NCBI RefSeq assembly: GCF_000336555.1
Contig: NZ_KB375281.1
Coordinates: 873,803-937,802 of the forward strand
Direction of reading: 5' to 3'
Source: Afipia clevelandensis ATCC 49720
GTDB taxonomy: Bacteria > Pseudomonadota > Alphaproteobacteria > Rhizobiales > Xanthobacteraceae
DNA length: 64,000 nucleotides
Shown: one piece after another, positions 9,758 to 19,997 of the stretch
Position numbering within the stretch: the first letter of the stretch is position 1
Layout: each line of letters starts with the position of its first letter
Position numbers and translations under genes: made by a program
Notes under the pieces: model-generated
The model's database searches: none
What the model was told of the DNA's origin: nothing
The model's input: the letters and a program-made list of their open reading frames with translations, nothing else

Positions 9758-10786
9758 ATGGCCCCGCGCGCGTTCATTACCGGCGTCTCCGGAACCGCTC
9801 TCACCGACGAGGAGCGGGCGTTTTTGCGCGACCAGCGGCCTTGGGGTTTCATCCTGTTCAAGCGCAATGTGGAGACGCCTGACCAAGTTACTCGGCTGGT
9901 TCAGGAATTGCGCGCCAGCGTCGGACGGGCCGATGCCCCGGTCCTGATCGACCAGGAAGGCGGGCGTGTGCAGCGGCTGCAGCCGCCGCACTGGCCGGCC
10001 TATCCGCCCGGCGCCGTGTTCAGCGCGCTGTACGACATTGAACCGGCGGCGGGACTTGAAGCCGCTCGCCTGTCCTCGCTGCTGATTGCGGCCGATCTGG
10101 CCGATCTCGGCATCACCGTGGATTGCCTGCCGCTCGCCGATGTGCCGGTTCCCGGCGCGGACTCGGTGATCGGCGATCGGGCCTATGGCACAACGCCGGC
10201 CAAGGTGGCGGAGATCGCCCGTGCCGTCACCAAGGGGTTGGCGCAGGGCGGCGTTCTGCCGGTGCTCAAGCACATTCCCGGCCACGGACGCGCCACGGCG
10301 GACAGCCATTTCCGGCTCCCGACGGTCGACACCTCGGCGGCGGAACTTGAGGAAACCGATTTCGCAGCCTTCAGGCCGCTGGCCGATCTGCCCATGGCCA
10401 TGACCGCACATGTTGTGTTTAGCGCCCTCGACCCCGCCCAACCCGCGACCACATCTGCGACAATCATTGAACAGGTGATTCGCGGGACCATTGGTTTCCA
10501 GGGTTTGTTAATGAGTGATGACGTTTCCATGAACGCCCTGCACGGTTCGATCGCCGAGCGGTCGCGCGCCAGCTTCAAGGCGGGCTGCGACGTGGTTCTT
10601 CATTGCAACGGCAAGCTCGACGAGATGGCGCAGGTGGCCGCCGAGAGTCCGGAACTCGCAGGCGAAGCTCTGACGCGCGCGGATCGCGCGCTGGCCTCGC
10701 GGCGGACGCCGCAGCCGTTCGACCGTGGCGCGGCGCGCGCTGAACTCGACCGCCTGATCGACCGGGCAGGGAGCCTGACGTCATGA
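9758..10786 (+). CDS. nagZ: beta-N-acetylhexosaminidase (GH3), peptidoglycan recycling
   Basis: Cytoplasmic glycoside hydrolase family 3 enzyme removing N-acetylglucosamine from recycled muropeptides. The 342-residue protein shows the NagZ signature KHIPGHGRATADSH (about residues 168-181), which supplies the general acid His-Asp loop, and the nucleophile Asp in LMSDDVSM (about residue 252). LIDQEGGRVQRL is also family-typical. The start at 9758 (MAPRAFITG) is chosen by homology; 9737 is an in-frame alternative and neither has a clear ribosome-binding site. It overlaps scpA by four bases (ATGA), so translation is coupled. Confidence 0.94.
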   Translation: MAPRAFITGVSGTALTDEERAFLRDQRPWGFILFKRNVETPDQVTRLVQELRASVGRADAPVLIDQEGGRVQRLQPPHWPAYPPGAVFSALYDIEPAAGLEAARLSSLLIAADLADLGITVDCLPLADVPVPGADSVIGDRAYGTTPAKVAEIARAVTKGLAQGGVLPVLKHIPGHGRATADSHFRLPTVDTSAAELEETDFAAFRPLADLPMAMTAHVVFSALDPAQPATTSATIIEQVIRGTIGFQGLLMSDDVSMNALHGSIAERSRASFKAGCDVVLHCNGKLDEMAQVAAESPELAGEALTRADRALASRRTPQPFDRGAARAELDRLIDRAGSLTS

Positions 10787-11619
10787 CCGCCGAAATCTTG
10801 TCCTTCGAGACGGGACTGCCTGCCGATCACAACGACGGCGAACCGTCGCTGGTCGTCGATGTCGAAGGGTATGAAGGCCCGCTCGATCTGCTGCTTGCGC
10901 TGGCCCGCCAGCAGAAGGTCGACCTTCACAAGATTTCAATTCTCGCGCTGGCCGACCAGTATCTCGTTTTCATCGAAGAAGCGCGCAAGCTGCGGCTGGA
11001 ACTGGCCGCCGACTATCTCGTCATGGCGGCGTGGCTGGCCTATCTCAAGTCGCGCCTGCTGCTGCCCGAGCCGCCCTCGGCGGAAGGACCCAGCGCGGAG
11101 GATCTTGCGACCGCGCTCGCCAACCGCCTGCGCCGCCTCGAGCAGATCCGCGAAGCCTCCAACCGCCTGATGACCCGCCCGCAACTGCGGCGCGATATTT
11201 TCCCGCGCGGATTTCCGGAACAGATCGCGCAGGTCAAGCATCAGCGCTGGACCGCGACGCTGTACGACCTGCTCACCGCCTACGCGACGCAGCGTCAGCA
11301 GCGCGTGCTCGCGACCGTGCATCTCGCCAAGCGCACCGTTTGGTCGCTGTCGGAAGCGCGCGCCTCGCTGGAGCGGCTGGTTGGAGCGGCTGAGTCCGAA
11401 GACTGGGCCAGCCTCGATGAACATCTGATGCGCTATGTGGTCGATCCGACCCAGCGCGCCACCGTGTTCGCATCGAGCTTCGCCGCGGCGCTCGAACTGG
11501 TGCGCGAGGGCACGCTCGACCTGCACCAGAAAGAAGCATTCGCACCTTTGTATTTTCGTAAGCACGTATCGCATTTGCCGCCGGACGCTCAGGCAGCGCC
11601 GGAAGTGCAGGCCGATTAA
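10783..11619 (+). CDS. scpA: segregation and condensation protein A
   Basis: Kleisin subunit of the SMC-ScpAB condensin needed for chromosome segregation. It has 278 residues, with the family N-terminus VDVEGYEGPLDLLLALARQQKVDL and the hydrophobic helix LAADYLVMAAWLAYLKSRLLLP. A C-terminal winged-helix region contains EGTLDLHQKEAFAPLYFRK. The ATG overlaps the nagZ stop (ATGA), and scpB follows after 33 bases, so nagZ-scpA-scpB is an operon. Confidence 0.96.
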   Translation: MTAEILSFETGLPADHNDGEPSLVVDVEGYEGPLDLLLALARQQKVDLHKISILALADQYLVFIEEARKLRLELAADYLVMAAWLAYLKSRLLLPEPPSAEGPSAEDLATALANRLRRLEQIREASNRLMTRPQLRRDIFPRGFPEQIAQVKHQRWTATLYDLLTAYATQRQQRVLATVHLAKRTVWSLSEARASLERLVGAAESEDWASLDEHLMRYVVDPTQRATVFASSFAAALELVREGTLDLHQKEAFAPLYFRKHVSHLPPDAQAAPEVQAD

Positions 11620-11652
11620 GACGTCGCGTCAGTGGAAGAAGGAGACAGGGCC

Positions 11653-12435
11653 ATGGCAAGTCCGGCGAGAACGACGGCGCACATCGCTCCGGTTGAAGAT
11701 TCCGAGGAGTCTGTCGTGGAGACCTCTGTTGTGGAGTCGGCCCAGGAATCGTCCAGCGAGACCGCTGCGCGCCCCGAGGAACTGCGCCTTCTCGAAGCCC
11801 TGCTGTTCGCCTCCACCGAACCGCTCGAGGAATCCGCGCTGGCCAAGCGCATGCCGGACGGCGTGGACGTAAAAGCGGCGCTGTCACAGTTGCAGGCCGA
11901 TTACGCCATGCGCGGGGTCAATCTGGTCCGCGTGGCCAGCAAGTGGACCTTCCGCACCGCCGGTGATCTGTCGTGGCTGATGACCCGCGAAAGCACCGAA
12001 ACGCGCCGCCTGTCGCGCGCGGCGATCGAGATGCTGGCGATCATCGCCTACCACCAGCCGGTGACCCGCGCCGAGATCGAGGAAATCCGCGGCGTGGTGA
12101 CCTCGAAGGGAACCCTGGACGTGCTGCTGGAAACCGGCTGGATCCGTCCGCGTGGCCGTCGCAAGACGCCGGGCCGCCCGCTGACCTTCGGGACCACCGA
12201 GGCGTTCCTTTCGCAGTTCAGCCTGGAAGCGCTGGGCGATCTGCCAGGCCTGGACGAGCTGAAGGGCGCGGGGCTGCTGGATACCCGCCTGCCGGGCGGC
12301 TTTGCTGTTCCGTCGCCGTCCGACGATCCGGCACTGCGCGAGGACGAGGACCCGCTGGAGCCGGGCGACCTCGAATTGACGCTGGCGCCGGCCGTGGAGC
12401 CGGAAAACGAGCCGGAAAAGGGCGGCGAGAGCTGA
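11653..12435 (+). CDS. scpB: segregation and condensation protein B
   Basis: Partner of ScpA in the SMC complex. It has 260 residues, with an acidic low-complexity N-terminal tail (EDSEESVVETSVVESAQESSS, about residues 12-34) before the first winged helix (LRLLEALLFASTEPLEESALAKRM). The second winged helix is RAAIEMLAIIAYHQPVTRAEIEEIRGV. The C-terminus is also acidic. The start at 11653 has GAAGGAGA eight bases upstream; a GTG at 11632 is in frame but would place the ribosome-binding site inside the gene. Confidence 0.95.
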   Translation: MASPARTTAHIAPVEDSEESVVETSVVESAQESSSETAARPEELRLLEALLFASTEPLEESALAKRMPDGVDVKAALSQLQADYAMRGVNLVRVASKWTFRTAGDLSWLMTRESTETRRLSRAAIEMLAIIAYHQPVTRAEIEEIRGVVTSKGTLDVLLETGWIRPRGRRKTPGRPLTFGTTEAFLSQFSLEALGDLPGLDELKGAGLLDTRLPGGFAVPSPSDDPALREDEDPLEPGDLELTLAPAVEPENEPEKGGES

Positions 12436-12613
12436 AACGCACGCGCCGGATCGACAGCGGCGCGCCTGCGGGAGCGAACATTAACTCTGGTGTCAATGCG
12501 CCGGTTTGCGCAATCCTGACGCGGGGTTAATCCTTGTTTTTGACACCTCCGGGGCCTACTTTCCGGTCAGAAATGGCCGGACGCTCCGGCCCCGTGTTTT
12601 GGAGGACGGCAGT

Positions 12614-12853
12614 ATGGGTTCGATGAGTATCTGGCACTGGATCGTCGTGATCGCCGTGGTCCTGCTGCTGTTCGGCCGTGGCAAGATCTCGGACCTGATG
12701 GGCGACGTCGCGCAGGGCATCAAGGCCTTCAAGAAGGGCATGTCCGATGACGAGGCCAAGCCCGCCGAGAAGCCCGAGCCTGTGAAGACCATCGACAGCG
12801 CTCCGTCGGCATCGACCTCGCAGCGGACTGATGTCGGCAGCAAGGCGGTCTGA
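12614..12853 (+). CDS. tatA: Sec-independent translocase subunit TatA
   Basis: Pore-forming subunit of the twin-arginine translocase, which exports folded proteins. It is a 79-residue product with one N-terminal membrane helix ([15 protein letters not shown]), the hinge [12 protein letters not shown] and an amphipathic helix ([12 protein letters not shown]), then a polar tail. The start at 12614 has a perfect GGAGG eight bases upstream, so the longer open frame upstream is not used. First gene of tatABC; two short hairpins follow it. Confidence 0.95.
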   Translation: MGSMSIWHWIVVIAVVLLLFGRGKISDLMGDVAQGIKAFKKGMSDDEAKPAEKPEPVKTIDSAPSASTSQRTDVGSKAV

Positions 12854-12900
12854 GGTTAAAACCTCGCATTCCTGAGAGAGAACGGGGCATCAAGCCCCGT
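12852..12900. promoter_or_regulatory. two hairpins between tatA and tatB
   Basis: Two short perfect inverted repeats fill the tatA-tatB gap: GAGGTT-AA-AACCTC (12852-12865, overlapping the tatA stop) and ACGGGGC-ATCAA-GCCCCGT (12882-12900). No T-tract follows, so they are not simple terminators. They may stabilise tatA mRNA or reduce read-through, which would fit the known excess of TatA over TatB. Confidence 0.45.
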
Positions 12901-12914
12901 CAGCGGAATCTTCC

Positions 12915-13325
12915 ATGTTCGACATCGGGTGGAGTGAACTGGTCGTCATCGGCGTCGTGGCGCTGATCGCCATCGGCCCGAAGGAATTGCCCGGCGTGCT
13001 GCGCATGGTCGGGCAATGGATCGGCAAGGCCCGCCGCATGGCCGCTGAATTCCAGGGCCAGTTCAACGAGGCGATGCGCGAAGCCGAGATGGCGGACATC
13101 AAGAAGACGTTCGATGATGCCTCCGCCGCCGCCAAGGACATGTCGCCGACCAATCTCCTGACGTCGCTCAACAAGGACGTCGAGGACGCCATGAAGATCG
13201 ACCAGCCGGTGATGACGCCGACCACACCCGAGCCGCCGACACCGGAAACCTTCGTGGAAGCCGAAGCGCATGCGCCGGCGGTTGAAACGCCGCCGCCCGC
13301 TTTACCGGACGCCAAAGCGTCATGA
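12915..13325 (+). CDS. tatB: Sec-independent translocase subunit TatB
   Basis: Substrate-binding partner of TatC in the Tat translocase. It has 136 residues, with the membrane helix [26 protein letters not shown], the TatB-specific Glu in WSELV, and a long amphipathic helix with [14 protein letters not shown]. The Pro/Thr-rich tail is unstructured. Its stop overlaps the tatC start by four bases, giving coupled translation. Confidence 0.95.
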   Translation: MFDIGWSELVVIGVVALIAIGPKELPGVLRMVGQWIGKARRMAAEFQGQFNEAMREAEMADIKKTFDDASAAAKDMSPTNLLTSLNKDVEDAMKIDQPVMTPTTPEPPTPETFVEAEAHAPAVETPPPALPDAKAS

Positions 13326-14152
13326 GTCACGAGGACATCGAAGCCACCAAGGCGCCCTTGATGGATCACCTGATCGAGCTGCGCTCGCGGCTGATCAAGG
13401 CGCTGCTGGCGTTCGGCCTTGCGTTCATTCTCTGCTTCGTCTTCGCCAAGCAGATTTACAACGTGCTGGTCTGGCCGTTCGTCTGGGTGGCGGGGCCCGA
13501 AAATTCCAAATTCATCTACACCGCGCTGCTGGAATACTTCCTCACCCAGTTGAAGCTGGCGATGTTCGGCGCGGGCTTCCTGTCGTTCCCGGTGATCGCG
13601 GCGCAGATCTACATGTTCGTCGCGCCCGGCCTCTACAAGCACGAGCGCGGCGCGTTCCTGCCGTATCTGGTCGCGACGCCGATCTTCTTCGTGCTCGGCT
13701 CGCTGCTGGTCTATTTCCTCGTGCTGCCGATGCTGATCCGCTTCTCGCTCGGCATGCAGCAGGTCGGCGGCGCCGAGACGGCGCAGATCGCGCTGCTGCC
13801 GAAAGTCGGCGAATATCTCTCGCTGATGATGTCGCTGATCTTCGCCTTCGGCATCGCGTTCCAGTTGCCGGTGATCCTGACACTGCTCGGGCGGATCGGA
13901 GTCCTCACCTCGAAGCAACTCAGGGAAAAGCGGCGCTACTTTATCGTCGTTGCCTTCGTTCTTGCCGCCGTGCTGACGCCGCCGGATGTCATCAGCCAGA
14001 TGTCGCTCGCGCTGCCGCTCCTGATCCTCTACGAGGGCTCGATCATCGCCGTCGCCATGGTCGAGAAGCGGAAGGCAGCCGAGGCGTCCAGAGGCACCAC
14101 GCCGCCGGCCGATACGCCGCCGACGCCGCCAGCGACCACCCCGGCGGAATAA
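13322..14152 (+). CDS. tatC: Sec-independent translocase subunit TatC
   Basis: Polytopic receptor subunit that recognises twin-arginine signal peptides. It has 276 residues with six hydrophobic segments. [18 protein letters not shown] carries the conserved N-terminal Glu/Arg cluster, and FxxFP-type and PPDVISQ loops are present near residues 80 and 220. A Thr/Pro-rich tail ends the protein. A likely client in this window is the Tat-signal hydrolase at 32193. Confidence 0.96.
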   Translation: MSHEDIEATKAPLMDHLIELRSRLIKALLAFGLAFILCFVFAKQIYNVLVWPFVWVAGPENSKFIYTALLEYFLTQLKLAMFGAGFLSFPVIAAQIYMFVAPGLYKHERGAFLPYLVATPIFFVLGSLLVYFLVLPMLIRFSLGMQQVGGAETAQIALLPKVGEYLSLMMSLIFAFGIAFQLPVILTLLGRIGVLTSKQLREKRRYFIVVAFVLAAVLTPPDVISQMSLALPLLILYEGSIIAVAMVEKRKAAEASRGTTPPADTPPTPPATTPAE

Positions 14153-14258
14153 GACCCGCCCGGCGGGGTCGGGTATCATTGCTGCAATGCCCCTCGATTC
14201 GCGGTTTCCGGGCTTGACCGGGGCGACTGCGGCTTGTTCTAACCCACCCAGATTTTGA

Positions 14259-15770
<1,512 letters not shown>

Positions 15771-15771
15771 A

Positions 15772-16539
15772 ATGCGAATTCTCTGTACCAACGACGACGG
15801 TATTCACGCGCCGGGCCTTCAGGTCATCGAGGAAATCGCGAAACAGATTTCCGACGACGTGTGGGTGATCGCGCCTGAACTCGATCAGTCCGGCGTCTCG
15901 CATTCGCTGTCGCTGAACGATCCGCTGCGCCTGCGCGAGGTGGATGACCGCCATTTCTCGGTGCGCGGCACGCCGACCGACTGCGTCATCATGGGCGCGC
16001 GCCACATCCTGAAAGACAAGCAGCCCGGCATCGTGCTGTCCGGCGTCAACAAGGGCCGCAACGTCGCCGAAGACGTGGTCTATTCCGGCACCATCGCTGG
16101 CGCCCTGGAAGGCACCATTCTCGGCCTGCCGTCCTTTGCGTTGTCGCAGGAATTTTCCATGGAGACGCGCACCAAGCCGCTGTGGGAAACAGCGCTGAAG
16201 TTCGGTCCCGATGTGATCCGCAATGTGATGAAGCTCGGCGTGCCGCGCGATACGGTGGTGAACGTCAATTTCCCCGCCTGTATGCCCGATGAAGTGAAGG
16301 GCATTGCCGTCACGCGGCAGGGCAAGCGCAATCTGGGCTTCCTGCGCATCGACAGCCGCCATGACGGGCGCGGCAATCCGTATTACTGGATCGGCTTCGA
16401 GCGGGCCGCGATGCTGGAAGAGCCGGCGGAAGGGACCGATCTCGCTGCGCTGGCGGCGAAGTACGTGTCAGTCACGCCGCTGCGGCTCGACCGCACCGAC
16501 GTTGCGTTCTCGGAAAAGCTGAGAGGCGTGTTGAAGTAG
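15772..16539 (+). CDS. surE: 5'/3'-nucleotidase SurE
   Basis: Metal-dependent nucleotide phosphatase of 255 residues, acting on nucleoside monophosphates and short polyphosphates under stress. The N-terminal active site MRILCTNDDGIHAPGL carries the Asp8-Asp9 metal ligands; SGVSHSLSL and SGVNKGRNVAEDVVYSGTIAGALEG are further active-site signatures. It begins one base after the serS stop region. The surE-pcm-nlpD order is an old conserved stress/envelope cluster, here with two inserted minus-strand genes. Confidence 0.96.
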   Translation: MRILCTNDDGIHAPGLQVIEEIAKQISDDVWVIAPELDQSGVSHSLSLNDPLRLREVDDRHFSVRGTPTDCVIMGARHILKDKQPGIVLSGVNKGRNVAEDVVYSGTIAGALEGTILGLPSFALSQEFSMETRTKPLWETALKFGPDVIRNVMKLGVPRDTVVNVNFPACMPDEVKGIAVTRQGKRNLGFLRIDSRHDGRGNPYYWIGFERAAMLEEPAEGTDLAALAAKYVSVTPLRLDRTDVAFSEKLRGVLK

Positions 16540-16558
16540 GGTTTGAAAAGGATTGATG

Positions 16559-16637
16559 CGTCATTGCGAGGAGCGTTAGTGACGAAGCAATCCAGCTTTA
16601 TCCAAGAATGGATTGCTTCGCTTCGCTTGCAATGACG
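16559..16637. repeat. intergenic palindromic repeat
   Basis: An inverted repeat downstream of surE has outer arms CGTCATTGCGAG / CTTGCAATGACG and inner arms CGAAGCAATCCA (16583-16594) / TGGATTGCTTCG (16609-16620). It is a dispersed element type common in alphaproteobacterial genomes. It may act as a bidirectional transcription stop between surE and the convergent response-regulator gene. Confidence 0.7.
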
Positions 16638-16642
16638 ATGAG

Positions 16643-17026
16643 TTACGCAGTCACGCCCTTGAGCGTGGCCTCGATGGTCCGCGCCAGCGTTTCGATCTGG
16701 AAGGGTTTTTGCAGCGTCGGGCGGTCGCGGAATTTTTCCGGCACGCCCTGCACGCCGTAGCCCGTCGCGAACACAAACGGAATGTCCCGCATCTGGATCG
16801 CTTCGGCGACCGGCGAGATCACCTTGCCGTTGACGTTGACGTCGAGGATCGCGATGTCGAAATCGGTCGCCTGAACAAGGCGCACGCCTTCATCAATGTC
16901 GCCGGCTTCGGCGGCGATGGCATAGCCGAGCTCTTCGAGCATGTCCGCGACCATCATGCGGATCATGACCTCGTCTTCAACCAGCAGAACCGACGTTCGC
17001 GACCCCGCTATGTACTGGCCAGGCAT
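16643..17026 (-). CDS. single-domain response regulator (CheY-like receiver)
   Basis: Stand-alone receiver domain of 127 residues without an output domain. The acidic pair is in LLVEDE, the phospho-acceptor Asp in AILDVNVNG, the Thr in FVFATGYG, and the conserved Lys in LQKPFQ. It therefore signals by protein-protein contact or as a phosphate sink. The start at 17026 has GGGGAA upstream; the longer in-frame extension to 17101 looks non-coding. No histidine kinase is adjacent, so the partner is unknown. Confidence 0.87.
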   Translation of the reverse strand: MPGQYIAGSRTSVLLVEDEVMIRMMVADMLEELGYAIAAEAGDIDEGVRLVQATDFDIAILDVNVNGKVISPVAEAIQMRDIPFVFATGYGVQGVPEKFRDRPTLQKPFQIETLARTIEATLKGVTA

Positions 17027-17149
17027 TCGTTCCCCAACGAGAAATCCGGATTGGCTGACAAAAGAATACCACAAATATACTGCGCGCAACGAACACCTCA
17101 CGCAAAAGTTCCATGCGCAGGAACTTTCGCCCCCAAAACCGGTGCGGTG

Positions 17150-17620
17150 TCAGTCCGGGACCGGAAAGAACCGGCCTTTGCCGGTCGCCAGCACACTGCC
17201 TGTGCTCAGGTCTTCCAGCCGGCCCTCGACATCCACGTAGCGGCCATGGTCGGTCACCAGCGCGCCGCGCCCGACGATCGGGGTCTCGGTCGGCACCGGC
17301 TTCATGTAGCGGATGGTCAGTTCTCCGGTCACGCCGAGCCGCCCGGTCGCCCGCAGAACCGTTGCCGCCAGCACCTCGTCGAGATAGGCGGCGATGATGC
17401 CGCCATGCGCCGCGCCCGGCGGCCCCTCGTAGTGTTTCGCAATCACGATCGGCGAGGCGACGCCTTCGCCGGTCTTGAACGTGCGCACATGCAGGCCGGC
17501 CGGGTGTGACGGGCCGCAGCCAAAGCACTGATGAAAGCGATTATCGGGATCGCCTGAGAGGCGTTGCTCCTCAAGCCCGTCAAAGGTGGCGTGAAACGCT
17601 TCGTGAAGGGGAGGTGTCAT
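17150..17620 (-). CDS. PaaI-family hotdog-fold thioesterase
   Basis: Acyl-CoA thioesterase-like protein of 156 residues with a single hotdog domain. HQCFGCGPSHPAGLHV is a feature of this subgroup, and GAAHGGIIAAYLDEVLAAT is the helix carrying the usual catalytic acid. The start at 17620 follows AAGGA at normal spacing. The true substrate is unknown. It is divergent from pcm, with about 130 bases between the two. Confidence 0.82.
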   Translation of the reverse strand: MTPPLHEAFHATFDGLEEQRLSGDPDNRFHQCFGCGPSHPAGLHVRTFKTGEGVASPIVIAKHYEGPPGAAHGGIIAAYLDEVLAATVLRATGRLGVTGELTIRYMKPVPTETPIVGRGALVTDHGRYVDVEGRLEDLSTGSVLATGKGRFFPVPD

Positions 17621-17754
17621 CGCAGTCCTTGGCTCGCTTGAAGTGTCGATCACGCGCAACATATCTGAATTTGCGATACAAAAAGGTGGCGCATCCCGCG
17701 ATCCTTGTCAAAGTAAGCCGCATCGAATCCGTTCGCTTCAAGTGTTGACCAGGC

Positions 17755-18408
17755 ATGCAATCGTCCCAGCCCACGCCGCACGACAAGATGATGTTTCAGT
17801 TGAACCTGCGGCAGCGCGGGATCAGCGATCAGGCTGTGCTGAAGGCGATGGAAGAGGTGCCGCGCGAACTGTTCGTCTCGTCGCTGGACCGCGGCCATGC
17901 CTATCGCGACACGCCGCTCGGTATCGCCTGCGGACAGACCATCAGCCAGCCTTTCATCGTCGCCTACATGACTGAACAACTCGATCTGGAGCCGTCGCAT
18001 CGCGTTCTCGAGATCGGCACGGGATCGGGCTATCAGGCCGCGGTCCTGTCGAAGCTGGCGCGGGACGTGGTGACGCTGGAGCGGTTTCGTACGCTGGCCG
18101 AACGGGCGAGGCTCGTCCTGAAAGAACTGAAATGCGGCAATGTGGACGTCATTCTCGGTGACGGCTTCAACGTGCCGGACAACCTCGGCACCTTCGACCG
18201 GATCATGGTCACTGCGGCGATGGTGGACATTCCGGAAGCGCTGCTGGCGCGGCTGGAGCCCGGGGGCGTCCTGATCGCGCCGGTTGGGCCAGTGGACGAC
18301 AAGCAAGTGCTGGTCCGTGTCGCGCGGACGGGGGACGGTTTCGACCGGCAGGAGCTTGTGGCGGTCCGGTTCGTTCCGGCGCTTGAGGGGATCGCCCGCG
18401 AATTGTGA
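17755..18408 (+). CDS. pcm: protein-L-isoaspartate O-methyltransferase
   Basis: SAM-dependent repair enzyme that methylates isoaspartyl residues in damaged proteins. It has 217 residues. The family signature [20 protein letters not shown] precedes SAM motif [16 protein letters not shown] (about residues 84-98). Motif II is ILGDGFNVP and the post-motif is [19 protein letters not shown] 17755 is the first plausible start. It is part of the surE-pcm-nlpD cluster. Confidence 0.95.
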   Translation: MQSSQPTPHDKMMFQLNLRQRGISDQAVLKAMEEVPRELFVSSLDRGHAYRDTPLGIACGQTISQPFIVAYMTEQLDLEPSHRVLEIGTGSGYQAAVLSKLARDVVTLERFRTLAERARLVLKELKCGNVDVILGDGFNVPDNLGTFDRIMVTAAMVDIPEALLARLEPGGVLIAPVGPVDDKQVLVRVARTGDGFDRQELVAVRFVPALEGIAREL

Positions 18409-18479
18409 GCGCGGCGATTGCGCTTTGCAGCATGCGCCGACGGGCGCGCGGCGTTGTCAGATAAGGCGGATTTCCGGAC

Positions 18480-18495
18480 TTAAACAGTTATTTAC
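18480..18495 (+). promoter_or_regulatory. possible CtrA-like site upstream of nlpD
   Basis: TTAA-N7-TTTAC is seen 50-65 bases upstream of the nlpD start. It differs by one base from the alphaproteobacterial CtrA consensus TTAA-N7-TTAAC. A direct repeat of TTTACTC follows at 18491 and 18506. A cell-cycle-timed promoter would suit a cell-separation gene, but a one-mismatch match is weak evidence. Confidence 0.3.
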
Positions 18496-18545
18496 TCGAA
18501 CTGTGTTTACTCAAATTTGTGTTAGTTGCGTACGAGTGAGTAACC

Positions 18546-19922
18546 ATGTCCCGCTTTGTCGAGTTGTTCAACTCGCGTCGTGCACCGCATTTTGTGGTCC
18601 TGACGCTCGTCTCGGTCGGATTTGGCGGGTGTAGCGCCGATACGTCGACACGGTTCTCCGACACCTCCTTTTCAAATCCGTTCGCCTCCCGCAATGAGGC
18701 CACCGGCTCGGTGCCCAGCAATTATCGCGGCGCGCCGCCGCAGCCGTCATACCAGCAGCCTGCCTATCAACAGCAGTCGTACCAGCAGCCGCAGCGCGAG
18801 TTGCCGCAATACGCGCGCCCGCATTCGGCTCCAGTGATTTCCGCGCCGCTGTCCGCGCCTGTCGCCACCTCTGGCGGCGGACGGGGCATGGCGTCCTATT
18901 CGCCTCCTGCGTCATCGCCGATCGAGACGACTGCGACCGTTGCTCCGCGCTCGGTTGCTGCGAATTCAGGCTACAGCCGCGACGGCGGCACGACGATCAT
19001 TGTCGGCACCGCTGACACGCTCGACATCATCGCGAAGCGTTACAACGTGCCGACGTCTGAAATTCTCAAGGCCAACGGCTATGGCGGGCCGCGCATGCTT
19101 CAGCCCGGCCAGCAGCTTGTCATTCCGCGCCGCATGGCCCACGCGGCTCCGCCCGCAATGTCGCCTGCGCCAAGCACGAAGGTGGCCGCCGCGCTTCCGG
19201 CCAGCGTTCATGTCGTCAAGCCCGGCGACACGCTGATGAACCTGTCCCGCCGTCACCACATTGCGCCCGCGCAACTGGCCGCAGCGAACAATATTCCGGT
19301 CACGACACAGCTCAGGATCGGCACCAAGATCAACATTCCGGGCGGCAAGGCCGCACCGGCAGCACCGGCGCCGCAGGTTCTCGCGGAAGCACCGAAACCT
19401 GCGGCTCCTGCGCCTGCCGCTAAACCCGCCGTGGTTGCCAGCGCTGAACCTCAGCAGAAGGCGCGCGTGGCCGCCGAGGCTCCCGCCGCCGAACTGCCGG
19501 AAGCCCAGTCGCCTGTGAAGGCGGCGGAGGCGACCAACGCCGTGCCGACCTTCCGCTGGCCGGTGCGTGGCCGCGTGATCGCGGGCTATGGCGCAAAGAA
19601 CAACGGAAAGCAGAACGACGGCATCAACGTCGCCGTTCCGGAAGGCACGCCGGTGAAAGCCGCCGAAGACGGCGTGGTGGCTTACTCGGGCAGCGAACTC
19701 AAGGGTTATGGCAATCTGATCCTGGTGCGGCACTCCAACGGTTATGTCACCGCGTATGCCCACGCGAGTGAACTGATGGTGAAGCGCGGGGACACGATCA
19801 AGCGCGGCCAGGTCATTGCCAAATCGGGTCAGACGGGAGAGGTGGGGTCGCCGCAGCTTCACTTCGAGATTCGTAAAGGATCTTCAGCCGTCGACCCGCT
19901 TCAATTCCTGAACGGTGCGTGA
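18546..19922 (+). CDS. nlpD: NlpD-like LysM/LytM-domain lipoprotein, amidase activator
   Basis: Envelope protein probably activating cell-separation amidases. The 458-residue layout is: a signal peptide with the lipobox-like GFGGC (about residue 29), a Gln/Pro/Tyr-rich stretch, and two LysM peptidoglycan-binding repeats (about 150-195 and 220-268). A Pro/Ala linker leads to a C-terminal M23/LytM domain (FRWPVRGRVIAGYG to DPLQFLNG). The LytM zinc site is degenerate. The first His and Asp are replaced in NDGINVA (about residues 356-362), although YAHAS and LHFEI remain. It is therefore likely non-catalytic, as in E. coli NlpD. The surE-pcm-nlpD order supports the name. Confidence 0.85.
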   Translation: MSRFVELFNSRRAPHFVVLTLVSVGFGGCSADTSTRFSDTSFSNPFASRNEATGSVPSNYRGAPPQPSYQQPAYQQQSYQQPQRELPQYARPHSAPVISAPLSAPVATSGGGRGMASYSPPASSPIETTATVAPRSVAANSGYSRDGGTTIIVGTADTLDIIAKRYNVPTSEILKANGYGGPRMLQPGQQLVIPRRMAHAAPPAMSPAPSTKVAAALPASVHVVKPGDTLMNLSRRHHIAPAQLAAANNIPVTTQLRIGTKINIPGGKAAPAAPAPQVLAEAPKPAAPAPAAKPAVVASAEPQQKARVAAEAPAAELPEAQSPVKAAEATNAVPTFRWPVRGRVIAGYGAKNNGKQNDGINVAVPEGTPVKAAEDGVVAYSGSELKGYGNLILVRHSNGYVTAYAHASELMVKRGDTIKRGQVIAKSGQTGEVGSPQLHFEIRKGSSAVDPLQFLNGA

Positions 19923-19947
19923 TCGCCGCCATCAGGGTCCAAAACGA

Positions 19948-19975
19948 AACCCCGGCCTTTCGGCCGGGGTTTTTC
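19948..19975 (+). terminator. Rho-independent terminator after nlpD
   Basis: A GC-rich stem AACCCCGGCC / GGCCGGGGTT closes a short TTTC loop and is followed directly by a T-run. It sits 26 bases past the nlpD stop and also separates it from the convergent DUF815 gene. Confidence 0.88.
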
Positions 19976-19997
19976 TTTGCAGAGATGTTGCATAAGG

